From the NCBI RefSeq assembly GCF_000172635.2, contig NC_018632.1:2108001-2172000 (forward strand): a stretch of DNA of 64,000 bases, read 5' to 3'. Within the stretch, counting starts at the first letter, position 1. Every line of letters begins with the position of its first letter. The position numbers were made by a program, and so were the translations under genes. The DNA is from Alteromonas macleodii ATCC 27126 (GTDB lineage: Bacteria; Pseudomonadota; Gammaproteobacteria; Enterobacterales; Alteromonadaceae). The notes below the pieces were generated by a model that did not search any database, was not told where the DNA came from, and saw only the letters and a program-made list of their open reading frames with translations. Below, one piece after another: positions 1-9,552 of this stretch.

Positions 1-1
1 C

Positions 2-814
2 TGCGCCAGTATTTTTGAAATTCTTGATGAAGCAGACGAAGAAGATAAAGGAAAAATCAAAGTAGAGCGCGCAACAGGAAAAATTGAATTTGACGACGTT
101 ACGTTCTCTTATCCAGGAAAACAGACGCCCGCGTTATCTAATGTGAGCTTTATCGCAAACCCTGGGCAGTCGATTGCTTTGGTAGGGCGCTCGGGAAGTG
201 GTAAATCGACCATCTCGTCGCTGCTTACACGCTTTTATGTACCGCAAGAAGGTGAAATTCGCTTGGATGACACGGCGCTCAACGATATTGATCTTAAAGA
301 TCTGCGGGCGCAGTTCGCCGTGGTATCGCAAAACGTTACGCTATTTAACGATACCATAGCTAACAATATTGCTTATGGTGCGCGCCAAAATGTATCTCGC
401 AAAGACATCGAGAATGCGGCAAAAATGGCGCATGTTGAAGAGTTCTTATCGAACTTACCTGAAGGACTAGATACGGTAATTGGTGAAAACGGCTTGATGC
501 TTTCGGGCGGCCAGCGTCAGCGTATTGCCATTGCAAGGGCAATACTTGCCGAAGCGCCCATACTTATTCTGGATGAAGCGACATCTGCCCTTGATACAGA
601 GTCTGAGCGTTTGATCCAAGACGCATTAGAAACGCTGCAAAAACGATGCACCAGCATTGTTGTGGCGCACCGCTTGTCTACCATCGAAAACGCAGATTGC
701 ATTATGGTAGTGGAGCAGGGGCGCATTATTGAAAAAGGTAAACACAACGAATTGCTTGAAAAAGGTGGTCACTACGCGCAACTGCACGCGTTACAATTTG
801 GTGAGACTAAGTGA
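2..814 (+). CDS. msbA: Lipid A export ATP-binding/permease MsbA, C-terminal part (5' end outside window)
   Basis: MsbA is the homodimeric inner-membrane ABC transporter that flips core-lipid A from the cytoplasmic to the periplasmic leaflet. The reading frame is open from base 2, so this is the 3' part of a longer gene; the membrane domain lies outside the window. About 270 residues of the nucleotide-binding domain are seen: Walker A GRSGSGKST, signature LSGGQRQR, Walker B ILILDEATSALD and the H-loop VAHRLST, in the usual order. The next gene is lpxK, and the two overlap by four bases (GTGA), the standard msbA-lpxK arrangement implying translational coupling. An internal GTG at 143 is not the start, because the conserved frame continues upstream of it. 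A generic exporter ATPase is the alternative, but the lpxK linkage makes MsbA by far the likeliest. Confidence 0.95.
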   Translation, partial: CASIFEILDEADEEDKGKIKVERATGKIEFDDVTFSYPGKQTPALSNVSFIANPGQSIALVGRSGSGKSTISSLLTRFYVPQEGEIRLDDTALNDIDLKDLRAQFAVVSQNVTLFNDTIANNIAYGARQNVSRKDIENAAKMAHVEEFLSNLPEGLDTVIGENGLMLSGGQRQRIAIARAILAEAPILILDEATSALDTESERLIQDALETLQKRCTSIVVAHRLSTIENADCIMVVEQGRIIEKGKHNELLEKGGHYAQLHALQFGETK

Positions 815-1842
815 GTCAATCACAAAGTAAAACCAAGCACGATAAATGGTATTTCGGCCATCCTTTAGTGTGGCTGCTCTCACCACTTGCGCTGCTGTTC
901 TACTTTATTTCGGCAATTCGACGATTACTTTTTAAAATTGGACTCAAAAAGGCCTTTAAGGCTAATGCTCCCGTGATTGTCGTTGGCAACATATCAGTGG
1001 GCGGCAACGGAAAAACGCCAGTCGTATTAGCTTTAGCCGATTATTACCAGAAGCAGGGCATTAAGGTCGGCATTTTAAGTCGGGGCTATGGCGCTAAATC
1101 ACCAGAATACCCGCGATTAGTGAAAGGCGAAGATGATGCGTCTGAGGTGGGTGACGAACCTCGTTTACTGGCCATTAGAAGCCAGTGCGACGTTGTTATC
1201 GATCCAGTCCGCGCACGTGGAGCCGCGTACTTAAGTGACGAATTACACTGTGATTTAATTATCTGTGATGACGGCCTTCAACATTACGCGCTTCATCGCG
1301 ACGTTGAAATTGTAGTGATGGACGACAGAAAAGTAGGCAGTGGTTATTTGCTGCCGATGGGGCCCCTTCGCGAAGGACAATGGCGCCTTGGTACCGTTGA
1401 TGCGCTAGTACATAATAGCCGTTCAATGCCGACATTTAGCCATGCTGTAGCGCCTCAATATTTAATGACCTTAGTACCAGGGGACTTCACCTCTGTTTCA
1501 AACAGAGTAAGTACCAGTCCCCTTGAAGAGATACAAAAAGTGCCGTGCAGCGCAATTGCTGGAATAGGTTCACCTCAGCGTTTTTTCTCTCAGCTTAAAG
1601 AAATGGGTATTCAGCTTTCTTCGGCTACACCGCTGGCGGATCACCATGCGATCACACGGTCAGACATACCGAATGGTAGAGTGTTAATGACAGAAAAAGA
1701 CGCCGTTAAAGCTGCACCTTTTGCTCATAACGACTGCTGGTTTTTACCTGTTACCGCGCATTTAGCGCCAGACTTTTTTAATTTAGTAAAAGTGAAACTT
1801 GCCAAGGCAGGTTTGAAGATCAACCAAGACGGACAGGAATAA
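811..1842 (+). CDS. lpxK: Tetraacyldisaccharide 4'-kinase LpxK
   Basis: LpxK phosphorylates the 4' position of the tetraacyldisaccharide-1-phosphate lipid A precursor with ATP at the cytoplasmic face of the inner membrane. The 343-residue protein has an N-terminal hydrophobic anchor (about residues 18-40) and a P-loop-like segment, ISVGGNGKTP, at residues 61-70, both typical of the family; length is normal. The GTG start at 811 overlaps the msbA stop (GTGA), and coupling explains the lack of an independent strong ribosome-binding site. It is followed by ycaR after 5 bases and then kdsB, so four envelope-related genes form one apparent operon. Confidence 0.95.
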   Translation: MSQSQSKTKHDKWYFGHPLVWLLSPLALLFYFISAIRRLLFKIGLKKAFKANAPVIVVGNISVGGNGKTPVVLALADYYQKQGIKVGILSRGYGAKSPEYPRLVKGEDDASEVGDEPRLLAIRSQCDVVIDPVRARGAAYLSDELHCDLIICDDGLQHYALHRDVEIVVMDDRKVGSGYLLPMGPLREGQWRLGTVDALVHNSRSMPTFSHAVAPQYLMTLVPGDFTSVSNRVSTSPLEEIQKVPCSAIAGIGSPQRFFSQLKEMGIQLSSATPLADHHAITRSDIPNGRVLMTEKDAVKAAPFAHNDCWFLPVTAHLAPDFFNLVKVKLAKAGLKINQDGQE

Positions 1843-1847
1843 TAACA

Positions 1848-2042
1848 ATGGCCTTTGATAAAAAGCTTTTAGAAGTTTTGGCTTGCCCAGTGTGTAAGGG
1901 AAAATTAGTTCTGAGTGATGATAGCACCCAGTTAGTGTGTCGATTTGATAGATTGGCTTTCGATATTAAAGATGGCATCCCTGTACTTATCGAAAGTAAA
2001 GCAACAGCATTGTCGTTAGACGATGTAGACGCAACACGGTAA
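1848..2042 (+). CDS. ycaR: Trm112/UPF0434 family protein YcaR
   Basis: A 64-residue protein of the Trm112-like (UPF0434) family. It begins MAFDKKLLEVLACPVC and carries one Cys pair (CPVCKG) near residues 13-18, followed by the family's DIKDGIPVL segment. In other organisms Trm112 proteins activate methyltransferases; the bacterial role of YcaR is not settled. It sits between lpxK and kdsB, where it is found in many gammaproteobacteria, and is probably co-transcribed with both. The position supports an accessory role in the lipopolysaccharide operon, but this is inference. Confidence 0.88.
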   Translation: MAFDKKLLEVLACPVCKGKLVLSDDSTQLVCRFDRLAFDIKDGIPVLIESKATALSLDDVDATR

Positions 2043-2084
2043 TAAAACGTTAAACCAAGTGGTAAATAAGGGCGAAATAAAGTT

Positions 2085-2834
2085 ATGTCATTTACAGTTG
2101 TGATCCCTGCTCGATACGGCTCAAGTCGGTTTCCTGGCAAACCCTTAGCGCTTATTGACGGAAAGCCGATGATTCAACATGTGGTTGAACGTGCTAAAGA
2201 AGCTGGAGCAGATAACGTCATTGTTGCCACGGACGATGAACGTATTCAAAACGTTGTGCTTGGTTTTGCTCAAGTATGCATGACGTCTGTCAACCACCAA
2301 TCTGGAACAGAGCGCATTGCCGAAGTTATCGAAAAAGAAGGCATTGCGAACTCTACTATTGTGGTTAACGTACAGGGGGATGAGCCATTTATTCCTGCCG
2401 AAAACATCAAACAGGTTGCAGATAATCTTGCCAATGCGCCTCAGTGTCAGATGGCTACGTTATCTACGCCTATTGAACGTGTTGAGGATGTGTTTAACCC
2501 CAATATCGTTAAGGTGTTGGTAAACGAAAAGGGGGAGTCTATCTATTTTTCACGTTCTCCTATTCCTTTTGAACGCGATCACATGATGGCAAAACCGCAA
2601 TCTGCAAATACGTCGCTGTACAAACGCCATATAGGTATTTATGCCTATCGTGCTGAATACGTTAAGCAATATGTTGCTTATGCGCCTAGCTCTCTGGAGC
2701 AAATTGAATCCTTAGAACAGCTTCGAGCCATATGGTATGGCGATAAGATTCACTGTGAGGTGGCGATAGCGCCACCGCCAGTTGGAATTGATACCCCGGA
2801 AGATCTAGAACGTCTTTTAAAGACTATAAGTTAA
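2085..2834 (+). CDS. kdsB: 3-deoxy-manno-octulosonate cytidylyltransferase (CMP-Kdo synthetase)
   Basis: KdsB makes CMP-Kdo from CTP and Kdo in the cytoplasm, activating Kdo for transfer to lipid A. The 249-residue protein has the family N-terminus VVIPARYGSSRFPGKPL, the nucleotide-binding sugar-nucleotidyltransferase signature. It also has the conserved VNVQGDEPF segment with the metal-binding aspartate and the SRSPIPF motif. Length is normal. It is the last gene of the msbA-lpxK-ycaR-kdsB unit. A 131-base gap without a strong terminator separates it from the next gene on the same strand. Confidence 0.95.
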   Translation: MSFTVVIPARYGSSRFPGKPLALIDGKPMIQHVVERAKEAGADNVIVATDDERIQNVVLGFAQVCMTSVNHQSGTERIAEVIEKEGIANSTIVVNVQGDEPFIPAENIKQVADNLANAPQCQMATLSTPIERVEDVFNPNIVKVLVNEKGESIYFSRSPIPFERDHMMAKPQSANTSLYKRHIGIYAYRAEYVKQYVAYAPSSLEQIESLEQLRAIWYGDKIHCEVAIAPPPVGIDTPEDLERLLKTIS

Positions 2835-2965
2835 TAAGAAATGAGTGCTGAAATAGGGCTGACGCCTTGTAGTAAATTAGCAACAAGCCTTATCTAAACA
2901 GCCAGTTCTTGTAAAAGGTGAGTGAAACCTTTTAAACGCATACACATAGTAACAAGGGAACCGTT

Positions 2966-3625
2966 ATGAACGTAGTTATTACCGGTGGCAACAGAGGCAT
3001 AGGCCTTGCGCTTACCAAGCAATATAAAGCACGTGGTGCGAAAGTTTATGCTACCTGTCGAAACAGTTGCGACGAGCTAAACAGTGCAGGTGTGACAATC
3101 ATCAAAGGTGTGGACGTATCCCAACCAGAAATGTTGGCTGAAAAGCTTGCACCTTTAATGGACGTTAACATCGATTTGCTCATTAATAATGCCGGAGTGC
3201 TCGGACGCGAGAGTATTGACGATTGGGATCCAAATACCATCGATTATCAATTTAGGGTTAATGCATTAGGTCCATTGTTAGTTACTCAAACACTATTACC
3301 CGCAATGGCAAAAGACGGTAAAATTGCCATGATTACCAGTCGAATGGGTTCAATGGCAGACAATGGTTCAGGCGGCTACTATGGCTACCGAATGTCCAAA
3401 GCCGCACTAAACGCGGCGGGAGTGTCCATGGCGAATGATCTGAAGCCCAAGGGGATTGCAGTAGGTATTTTCCATCCTGGATTCGTTCAAACAGAAATGG
3501 TCAATGGAGCGGGAGATATTGATGCTGATACCTGTGCTGAGCGTTTGTCACAACGCATAGATGAGCTAAATGTATCTAACGCAGGTCGCTTCATCCATTC
3601 AAATGGTGATGAATTGCCTTGGTAG
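2966..3625 (+). CDS. Short-chain dehydrogenase/reductase (C-factor-like)
   Basis: A 219-residue classical SDR with the Rossmann glycine motif TGGNRGIG at residues 6-13, the NNAG motif in the middle and the catalytic YxxxK (YRMSK) about two thirds along. It is shorter than most SDRs and resembles the C-factor/CsgA-like group, for which the substrate is generally unknown. A ribosome-binding site (AAGGGAAC) precedes the ATG. A strong rho-independent terminator follows at 3676. The substrate cannot be assigned from sequence or context. Confidence 0.85.
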   Translation: MNVVITGGNRGIGLALTKQYKARGAKVYATCRNSCDELNSAGVTIIKGVDVSQPEMLAEKLAPLMDVNIDLLINNAGVLGRESIDDWDPNTIDYQFRVNALGPLLVTQTLLPAMAKDGKIAMITSRMGSMADNGSGGYYGYRMSKAALNAAGVSMANDLKPKGIAVGIFHPGFVQTEMVNGAGDIDADTCAERLSQRIDELNVSNAGRFIHSNGDELPW

Positions 3626-3675
3626 GTTTAATGTTGGCTTGCCACAAACTCAATCAATAATGCAATAACACCAAG

Positions 3676-3706
3676 AGAGCGCTTACGAAAAGCGCTCTTT
3701 TACTTT
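3676..3706 (+). terminator. Rho-independent terminator after the SDR gene
   Basis: Perfect 9-bp stem AGAGCGCTT/AAGCGCTCT (3676-3684 with 3690-3698) with a 5-base loop and a following T-rich tract. It lies about 50 bases after the SDR stop and can also serve the convergent gene at 3769. Confidence 0.85.
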
Positions 3707-3768
3707 TAAACTACACCTGTCTTTAACTGTACGTGTTCTTAACTACATGATTCCAATGCGCCATAGCT

Positions 3769-4581
3769 TTAGCGCGTTAAATCATACGTATCAATGATTT
3801 GCTTAATAGACCCGTCTTTTAAACGAGCGCTAAGGGCTTGGTTAAACTCTGGAAATAGTGATGCGCACTTAGATTTGGCGGAGATAGCAAAATGTACATT
3901 GTTTGAAGATATCGGTGACTGGCTTATTCGCATGCCGTCATTTTCTGGGTCGTTCAAGTGGCTTAGTGCTGCGCTTTGTGGTGAAACTGCGTAATCAGCA
4001 CGATGTCGACGCATCATTTCATACATTTTGTCGTGGTCTTTAACTTCGATAATATTCAAGTTTGATTTAATGCTATCGAATTTTTCACCTAAGCTTATTC
4101 CTCGAGGCATCACACCAATATATTGCGCGAGTGCGTTAAGCGAAAGATCGGTACCTCGCGTTTGAGAAAGTGAAGGAGAGAGCACAACGTAAACCTCTTC
4201 TGCTGCAAACGGTGCGGTGATAAGCCATTTTCGACTACGAGCTTCGTTCCAATAGTTTCCCGCCAAAATATCAAGCTCGCCCGCGTCGAGTTTGGATTCT
4301 ATTCGTTTCCAGGGGAGCCCGGTTTCTATCTTTAGTGTGACACCTAAATCCCGTGCTAGCAGGGTTAAAACGTCAAATGCTATCCCCGTAGCTTTCAACC
4401 TTCCTTCAAACTCGTTAAATGCGTAGGGAAACCACTGTTGTGCTCCCGCGGTGTGTAAAGTCTTGCACTCTGTACTGGCAAGTGCACGAGGGTTGAATAC
4501 GAAAGTCAAAATGAGCACTATGCCAAATGACAAGATGTGGCGGGAAGAGTGTTTCAGTTTGGAGTAGGGTAACATTGCCAT
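3769..4581 (-). CDS. Periplasmic amino-acid-type solute-binding protein (SBP family 3)
   Basis: A 270-residue secreted protein with an N-terminal signal peptide (hydrophobic core about residues 15-32, likely cleavage after ALAS). The body looks like the type 3 periplasmic binding fold used for amino acids and related compounds. Recognisable segments are WFPYAFNE near the N-terminus, GIAFDVL, and LDAGELDILAG, where SBP_bac_3 proteins describe ligand and lobe contacts. No permease or ATPase genes are adjacent, so it is an orphan, as is common in Alteromonadales. The ligand is unknown. Its stop lies 63 bases from the convergent SDR terminator. Confidence 0.75.
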   Translation of the reverse strand: MAMLPYSKLKHSSRHILSFGIVLILTFVFNPRALASTECKTLHTAGAQQWFPYAFNEFEGRLKATGIAFDVLTLLARDLGVTLKIETGLPWKRIESKLDAGELDILAGNYWNEARSRKWLITAPFAAEEVYVVLSPSLSQTRGTDLSLNALAQYIGVMPRGISLGEKFDSIKSNLNIIEVKDHDKMYEMMRRHRADYAVSPQSAALSHLNDPENDGMRISQSPISSNNVHFAISAKSKCASLFPEFNQALSARLKDGSIKQIIDTYDLTR

Positions 4582-4657
4582 ATTTTATTCACGTACCACA
4601 GAAGATGGCATTGATAGTTTTACTTGTTTAATTATGTATAGGGTCTGTTATACATAA

Positions 4658-4690
4658 AACCCTATCGACTGGCAATTAGCCGATAGGGTT
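4658..4690 (-). terminator. Rho-independent terminator after rimO
   Basis: Perfect 10-bp inverted repeat AACCCTATCG/CGATAGGGTT (4658-4667 with 4681-4690), loop 13 bases, with a T-rich stretch on the minus strand beyond 4658. It lies 53 bases downstream of the rimO stop. Confidence 0.75.
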
Positions 4691-4742
4691 ACAAAAATAA
4701 CGAATAGATGACTTTCGAGTTTAGACTGCAGTTAATCGAAAG

Positions 4743-6197
4743 TTACAGCGCGGGATCAGCGCCTTCGTCTTCTTCGTCTTGGTCTTCAGACAATACTGCC
4801 CAGACGTCGTGTTCGTTAGCGTGAATAACTTCAGCCCATACACGATCGCCAGGTTTTACGTCATAAACGCCGTTTAAATGAACCAGACCATCAACTTCCG
4901 GTGCGTCTGCATAGGTACGGCCTACGGCACCTTCCGCATCAACGCTGTCGATAACAACTTGATATTCGTTACCGATTCTCGCTTGAAGTCGCGCTGCGCT
5001 TATTTCGCCCTGTACTTCCATAAACCGTGCAAGGCGAGCTTGTTTCACTTCTTCTGGCACTGGGTCAGGGAGGTCATTTGCTCTTGCACCTTCAACAGGG
5101 GAATAGGCGAATGCACCAACACGATCAAGCTGCGCTTCGCGAAGGAAGTCCAATAACTCTTCAAACTCTTCTTCCGTTTCGCCCGGAAAGCCGACGATGA
5201 ATGTCGAACGAATGACTAATGATGGGCACTGTTCGCGCCACTTTTTAACGCGCTCTAGCACGCGCTCAGCACTACCTGGGCGTTTCATTAACTTAAGAAT
5301 ACGTTTGTTGGCGTGTTGAAACGGAATATCCAAGTAAGGAAGGATTTTACCTTCGTTCATTAGTGGAATTAGGTCATCCACATGCGGGTAAGGGTACACG
5401 TAATGTAAACGGACCCAAATGCCCATTTCGCCCAGTTTTTCACACAACTGTTGCATGTGTGCTTTAACCGGCATGCCGTTCCAAAAGCCCGTTCTGTGCT
5501 TAACATCAACACCATAGGCGCTAGTATCTTGTGAAATAACCAATAGCTCTTTAACACCAGCGTCTTTCAAACGCTTAGCTTCATCGAGTACGTTACCCAC
5601 TGGGCGGCTGACAAGGTCGCCACGCATAGAAGGAATGATACAGAACGTGCAACGGTGGTTACAGCCTTCTGAAATTTTTAAATAAGCATAATGACGAGGC
5701 GTTAATTTTACACCATGGTCAGGGATCAGATCTTCAAACGGATTGTGCTGGGGTTTTGGAAGATGATCGTGTACTTGCTCAACTACCGTTTCGTAGGCAT
5801 GAGGCCCCGTGATAGCCAGTACATTTGGATGAAGCTCTCTAATTTCGTCTTCTTTAACACCTAAACACCCGGTAACGATAACTTTGCCATTTTCTTTAAG
5901 TGCTTCGCCTATAGTGTCTAATGACTCTTCTACCGCCGCGTCAATGAATCCACAGGTGTTAACGATAACCAAGTCGGCATCGTTGTAGGTAGGGACTACG
6001 TCATAACCTTCGGTGCGAAGTTGAGTAAGAATACGCTCTGAATCAACTAAGTTCTTAGGGCAACCTAAGCTAACAAAACCAATTCTGCTGCCATTGCTTT
6101 GTTGCGAAGGTTTGTTGTCACTTAATACCTTCACTGGCGTTTCTAGCGTGGTGGTTTTATTTACTACTTTGTTTGGATTAAACGTTTCTACTGTCAT
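4743..6197 (-). CDS. rimO: Ribosomal protein S12 methylthiotransferase RimO
   Basis: RimO is a radical-SAM enzyme with two iron-sulfur clusters that methylthiolates the conserved aspartate of ribosomal protein S12. In this 484-residue protein the N-terminal MTTase domain has cysteines at 46, 82 and 111. The radical-SAM motif CNHRCTFC is at 179-186, and a TRAM domain lies near the C-terminus. The S12-specific form, rather than MiaB, is indicated by [13 protein letters not shown] and by the C-terminal region. It carries an N-terminal extension of about 35 residues before the domain and a short acidic tail ([11 protein letters not shown]), so it is somewhat longer than the roughly 440 residues usual for the family. 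The ATG has an upstream AGGTGA, supporting the extended start. Confidence 0.95.
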   Translation of the reverse strand: MTVETFNPNKVVNKTTTLETPVKVLSDNKPSQQSNGSRIGFVSLGCPKNLVDSERILTQLRTEGYDVVPTYNDADLVIVNTCGFIDAAVEESLDTIGEALKENGKVIVTGCLGVKEDEIRELHPNVLAITGPHAYETVVEQVHDHLPKPQHNPFEDLIPDHGVKLTPRHYAYLKISEGCNHRCTFCIIPSMRGDLVSRPVGNVLDEAKRLKDAGVKELLVISQDTSAYGVDVKHRTGFWNGMPVKAHMQQLCEKLGEMGIWVRLHYVYPYPHVDDLIPLMNEGKILPYLDIPFQHANKRILKLMKRPGSAERVLERVKKWREQCPSLVIRSTFIVGFPGETEEEFEELLDFLREAQLDRVGAFAYSPVEGARANDLPDPVPEEVKQARLARFMEVQGEISAARLQARIGNEYQVVIDSVDAEGAVGRTYADAPEVDGLVHLNGVYDVKPGDRVWAEVIHANEHDVWAVLSEDQDEEDEGADPAL

Positions 6198-6503
6198 CTA
6201 AAATATCACCTGGAAAATGACTGAGCTTAAAATGGCCGCGGATTATACAGGAAAACACGCTTGTACGCAGTATATATAATTAGCGACCAAGATATAAATT
6301 ATTGACGTATTCTCACAGTACAGCCGTAAGTTAGGCACTAAATGTGAAAACAAGTTTAAACGGCCACGGGTTTCATTGTAAAAGCGGCACGAACAAGGTT
6401 TAAAAATACCTTACTCACCCCCACATTTAACACTTCTTGAAAGTAAACATTATCAGAGTTGAATGCGCTTTAGGGTTCAAATTAATAAAATAGAAGTGAA
6501 TGC
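6198..6503. other. Divergent intergenic region (rimO / DUF2919-like gene)
   Basis: A 306-base AT-rich gap between two divergent genes that must hold both promoters. I see no convincing hairpin, repeat or small gene in it, and no promoter match good enough to place. Confidence 0.5.
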
Positions 6504-6974
6504 ATGCTTAAATTACCGCTAACTTTTTATGATGAGTCAGGGCGAATTCTTCCTCCCCGTTGGCTTTACAGCGTGTTTATACTTCTATGCATTGACTGGC
6601 TCGCGTTCGTCTTTTCTCTGGCTTCCCGCACTCAAACTAGTGAGCTACTTACGTTCTTTTACCCACAAAAAGAAACGTTAGGGTTGGGGTTAGCGGCAAG
6701 TTTACCTGTGTTAATTGCGTTATCTTTGGTTAGCCAACGAGATCGCTTATGGAAAAAAGGCTTTTTAGCATGGCGCCGATGGGTTATTCCACTGGCTCAA
6801 TTGGGGGTGTTGGCATTGTTGAGTGTTCAGCTTTACTACTCTATGCATCATCACTGGGGGTTTGAAACTATTACGGGTGTAAAAATCGTTTTTTACAGTA
6901 TAGCCTTGTACGCAATTTCAAAAAGTCGTCATTTAAAGTGGATGGTAGAGGATTGGGAAACACCTAACCCCTGA
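6504..6974 (+). CDS. DUF2919 (YfeZ-like) inner-membrane protein
   Basis: A 156-residue membrane protein with about four hydrophobic segments: near residues 20-38, 58-76, 92-110 and 122-138. The N-terminal LPLTFYDESGRILPPRWL segment and the WKKGFLAWRRWVIP loop resemble the DUF2919/YfeZ family, whose function is unknown. It stands alone between the divergent rimO and a convergent unknown gene. The assignment to DUF2919 is from memory of the family and should be treated as probable. Confidence 0.65.
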   Translation: MLKLPLTFYDESGRILPPRWLYSVFILLCIDWLAFVFSLASRTQTSELLTFFYPQKETLGLGLAASLPVLIALSLVSQRDRLWKKGFLAWRRWVIPLAQLGVLALLSVQLYYSMHHHWGFETITGVKIVFYSIALYAISKSRHLKWMVEDWETPNP

Positions 6975-7064
6975 ATCTCATTCTCCAAAAACATCTTTAT
7001 CGGAAATATATTTAATGCACTCAATTGAACAGACGTTAGATTGAGTGCAAAATCTGTGAGAACG

Positions 7065-7478
7065 TTAGTGGCTGCGTAAGTGGTTCCCCAACGCCTGTTC
7101 ATAGTAGGCAAATACGCTGATTTGACTGTCGTTAACCAGACGTTCATAGCAAATACCCGCTAAGGCATAGGTATTTTCACCAACCTGAAGAAAAACGGCA
7201 GGTGCTTTAGGATTTGACTGATCGTAAATCCATTCACCATCTAGCTGCGCTTTTAAAATTTCTCCAACGTAAGCGCCAAAGATATTACAGATGGTGAACA
7301 CTGCTTCATCTTCTAACGCTAAATCGTGATATTTATCTACGAAACTAAGTAAAATGTCGTCCACCAGTGCTACGCTAGCAGGTGAGTGGTCGAGTACAAT
7401 ATCGAACTCATCAGCTGCTGTTACCACAGCGTCCTTCGCGCAATCTGCCATTAATTTATTGAGTTCATCAGGTGACAT
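7065..7478 (-). CDS. Conserved hypothetical protein, 137 aa, cytoplasmic
   Basis: I do not recognise a named family. The 137-residue protein has no signal peptide or membrane segment. It is acidic in its N-terminal half and has a core FGAYVGEILKAQLDGEW (about residues 87-103) followed by NPKAPAVFLQVG. This GAYxGE...GW pattern recurs in several uncharacterised bacterial families. The ATG is preceded by AGGAGAAC on the minus strand, a strong ribosome-binding site, and the composition is protein-like, so the gene is real. It lies 111 bases downstream of tcdA and may be read from the same promoter or its own. Confidence 0.65.
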   Translation of the reverse strand: MSPDELNKLMADCAKDAVVTAADEFDIVLDHSPASVALVDDILLSFVDKYHDLALEDEAVFTICNIFGAYVGEILKAQLDGEWIYDQSNPKAPAVFLQVGENTYALAGICYERLVNDSQISVFAYYEQALGNHLRSH

Positions 7479-7589
7479 GTTGTTCTCCTTCTCACCGATA
7501 CTTTTGTTATAACACGCTAACGCTTAAAAAGTCGTTAAGACAAGGTGTTATAAGTTTTTGACTATTGTGCGCAAGTTATCGGCCAAAGT

Positions 7590-8366
7590 CTATTTTTGTC
7601 CAGTTAATCTATTTATTACACTTGCAGCGGCAAACATACCAAAGGTGGCGGTTACCGTGACCACAGCACCAAAGCCGCCTGCACAGTCTAGTCGAGTACC
7701 ACCTTCCATTGCAGATTTGTTGTAACAAACCGAGCCGTCAGGTTGTGGGTAGCGCAATTGCTCTGTTGAATAGATACACTCAACGCCAAAGCGGCGTTTT
7801 GGGTTTTTACTAAAATTATAGTTACGTCTAAGCTCACTGCGTAGCTTAGCTGCTAGGGGGTCTTGTGTTGTTTTAGCTAAATCGCCTTTAGTGACTTGAG
7901 TTGGGTCTATTTGACCGCCCGCACCGCCAACCGTAACAATAGGAATTTTGTTGCGTTTACAGTGAGCTATCATCGCCGCTTTAGCGCGAATACTGTCAGT
8001 GGCATCGACTACAGCGTGCATTTCTTTGGTTAAAAGCGTAGCCGTATTTTCTGGAGTGACAAAATCCTCAATACAATTCACTTTGCAAGCAGGATTTATC
8101 AAGTGAATTCTCGATGCAATGGCGTCGACCTTTGCTTCTCCTATGGTATTGGAAAGCGCGTGAATTTGGCGATTTGTATTAGTTACGCAAACATCGTCTA
8201 AATCAATAAGGGTTATAGTACCTATGCCCGAACGAGCTAGTGCTTCTGCAGTCCAACTTCCCACACCGCCAATGCCGACTACAGCCACATGACTGTTGGC
8301 TAAATTATTAGTTTGCTGTGCGCCATATAAACGCACAATACCGCCTAAACGTGGATCATCAGACAT
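7590..8366 (-). CDS. tcdA: tRNA threonylcarbamoyladenosine dehydratase TcdA (CsdL/YgdL)
   Basis: TcdA is an E1-like ATP-dependent enzyme that cyclises t6A at position 37 of ANN-decoding tRNAs to ct6A. The 258-residue protein shows the ThiF/MoeB/E1 nucleotide fold: GIGGVGSW at residues 31-38, the acidic LIDLDDVCVTNTNRQ segment that binds ATP, and a VDATDS motif. Length is normal. The C-terminal segment has glycine-rich hydrophobic character typical of the family. It is transcribed away from the hydroquinone reductase gene. A csdA/csdE partner is not present in this window. Confidence 0.9.
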   Translation of the reverse strand: MSDDPRLGGIVRLYGAQQTNNLANSHVAVVGIGGVGSWTAEALARSGIGTITLIDLDDVCVTNTNRQIHALSNTIGEAKVDAIASRIHLINPACKVNCIEDFVTPENTATLLTKEMHAVVDATDSIRAKAAMIAHCKRNKIPIVTVGGAGGQIDPTQVTKGDLAKTTQDPLAAKLRSELRRNYNFSKNPKRRFGVECIYSTEQLRYPQPDGSVCYNKSAMEGGTRLDCAGGFGAVVTVTATFGMFAAASVINRLTGQK

Positions 8367-8586
8367 GTTTCACTTCACTTAAAAATAAACTAACTCAAAG
8401 GCGTGTGTTCACACAAAAACGTGCAAGTACGCTAGCAGGGCGCGCATCATCTCAAAAGTGGACACTAAAGATCAATACACTCCAGTTTTTTCGAATAATA
8501 AATCCGATTTTAAGCGACATACGTTCTACCCAATACATGTTTAAATGAATTCATTGTTTAATGAAGTAATAAAAAGGGGCAGGCAT

Positions 8587-9552
8587 ATGGGCTTACTCGT
8601 TGATGGAAAATGGCAAGACAAGTGGTACGACACCAGCAAAAATGGTGGGAAATTTGAGCGCCAAGCATCTAAATTTCGTGACAAAGTCAGTAACGAAGAT
8701 GGTTCCACGTTTCCCGCTGAATCTGGTCGCTATCATCTTTATGTCTCGTTAGCTTGTCCTTGGGCCCACAGAGCGCTCATATTTAGAAAGTTAAAGGGAT
8801 TGGAAGCGCATATTGATGTTTCGGTGGTACACCCTGAGATGCTTGATCAAGGCTGGGAATTTAAAGGTTACCCAGGATCAACGGGGGATAAGCTTTATAA
8901 CTTTGATTATGCGCATCAAATTTATACTAAGGCAAAACCTGAGATAACCACCCGTGTCACTGTTCCAATCCTTTGGGATAAACGAACAGAAACTATCGTT
9001 AATAATGAATCAGCAGAAATTATTCGTATTTTTAACAGTGGGTTTAATTCACTGACTAATAATGAAGACGATTATTATCCTAACGCCCAACGTGAAGAAA
9101 TTGATGCCATCAACAATATGGTGTATCACGACATAAATAATGGCGTGTATAAAGCTGGATTTGCTACAACGCAAGAGGCCTATGAAGAGGCAGTAACTGC
9201 ATTGTTCTGCGCGCTAGATAGGGTTGAAGAAAGGTTGAGTAAACAACGTTATTTGGTTGGCAGCAAAATAACAGAAGCTGACTGGCGCTTATTTACCACG
9301 CTGATACGCTTCGACGCTGTGTATCACGGGCACTTTAAATGCAATAAAAAACAAATTGCAGACTATCCAAATATTTACGGCTATATGAAAGAACTTTATC
9401 AAGTTCCGGGTGTTGCTGAAACGGTAAACTTCGACCATATCAAAAGGCACTATTACTACAGCCATACTATGATAAATCCAACCCAGGTAATCCCCGTTGG
9501 GCCAGAGCAAGATCTTATGTCGCCTCACGGTCGCGATAAAATGGGACGTTGA
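8587..9552 (+). CDS. yqjG: Glutathionyl-hydroquinone reductase (YqjG/Xi-class GST)
   Basis: Reduces glutathionyl-hydroquinones to hydroquinones, releasing oxidised glutathione; a xi-class glutathione transferase of the cytoplasm. The 321-residue protein begins MGLLVDGKW, as family members do, and has the catalytic SLACPWAHR with Cys57, followed by an all-alpha C-terminal domain. I chose the ATG at 8587 rather than the in-frame ATG at 8545. AAGGGGCAGG lies directly upstream, and the family N-terminus begins there. It is followed after 84 bases by a pirin gene on the same strand; both families act on aromatic or quinone compounds, so a shared stress role is plausible but unproven. Confidence 0.9.
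   Translation: MGLLVDGKWQDKWYDTSKNGGKFERQASKFRDKVSNEDGSTFPAESGRYHLYVSLACPWAHRALIFRKLKGLEAHIDVSVVHPEMLDQGWEFKGYPGSTGDKLYNFDYAHQIYTKAKPEITTRVTVPILWDKRTETIVNNESAEIIRIFNSGFNSLTNNEDDYYPNAQREEIDAINNMVYHDINNGVYKAGFATTQEAYEEAVTALFCALDRVEERLSKQRYLVGSKITEADWRLFTTLIRFDAVYHGHFKCNKKQIADYPNIYGYMKELYQVPGVAETVNFDHIKRHYYYSHTMINPTQVIPVGPEQDLMSPHGRDKMGR

Noticed and set aside
8318..8548. A 76-codon plus-strand frame before the hydroquinone reductase gene
   Set aside because: It overlaps the 5' end of tcdA on the other strand, has no ribosome-binding site and does not look like protein.
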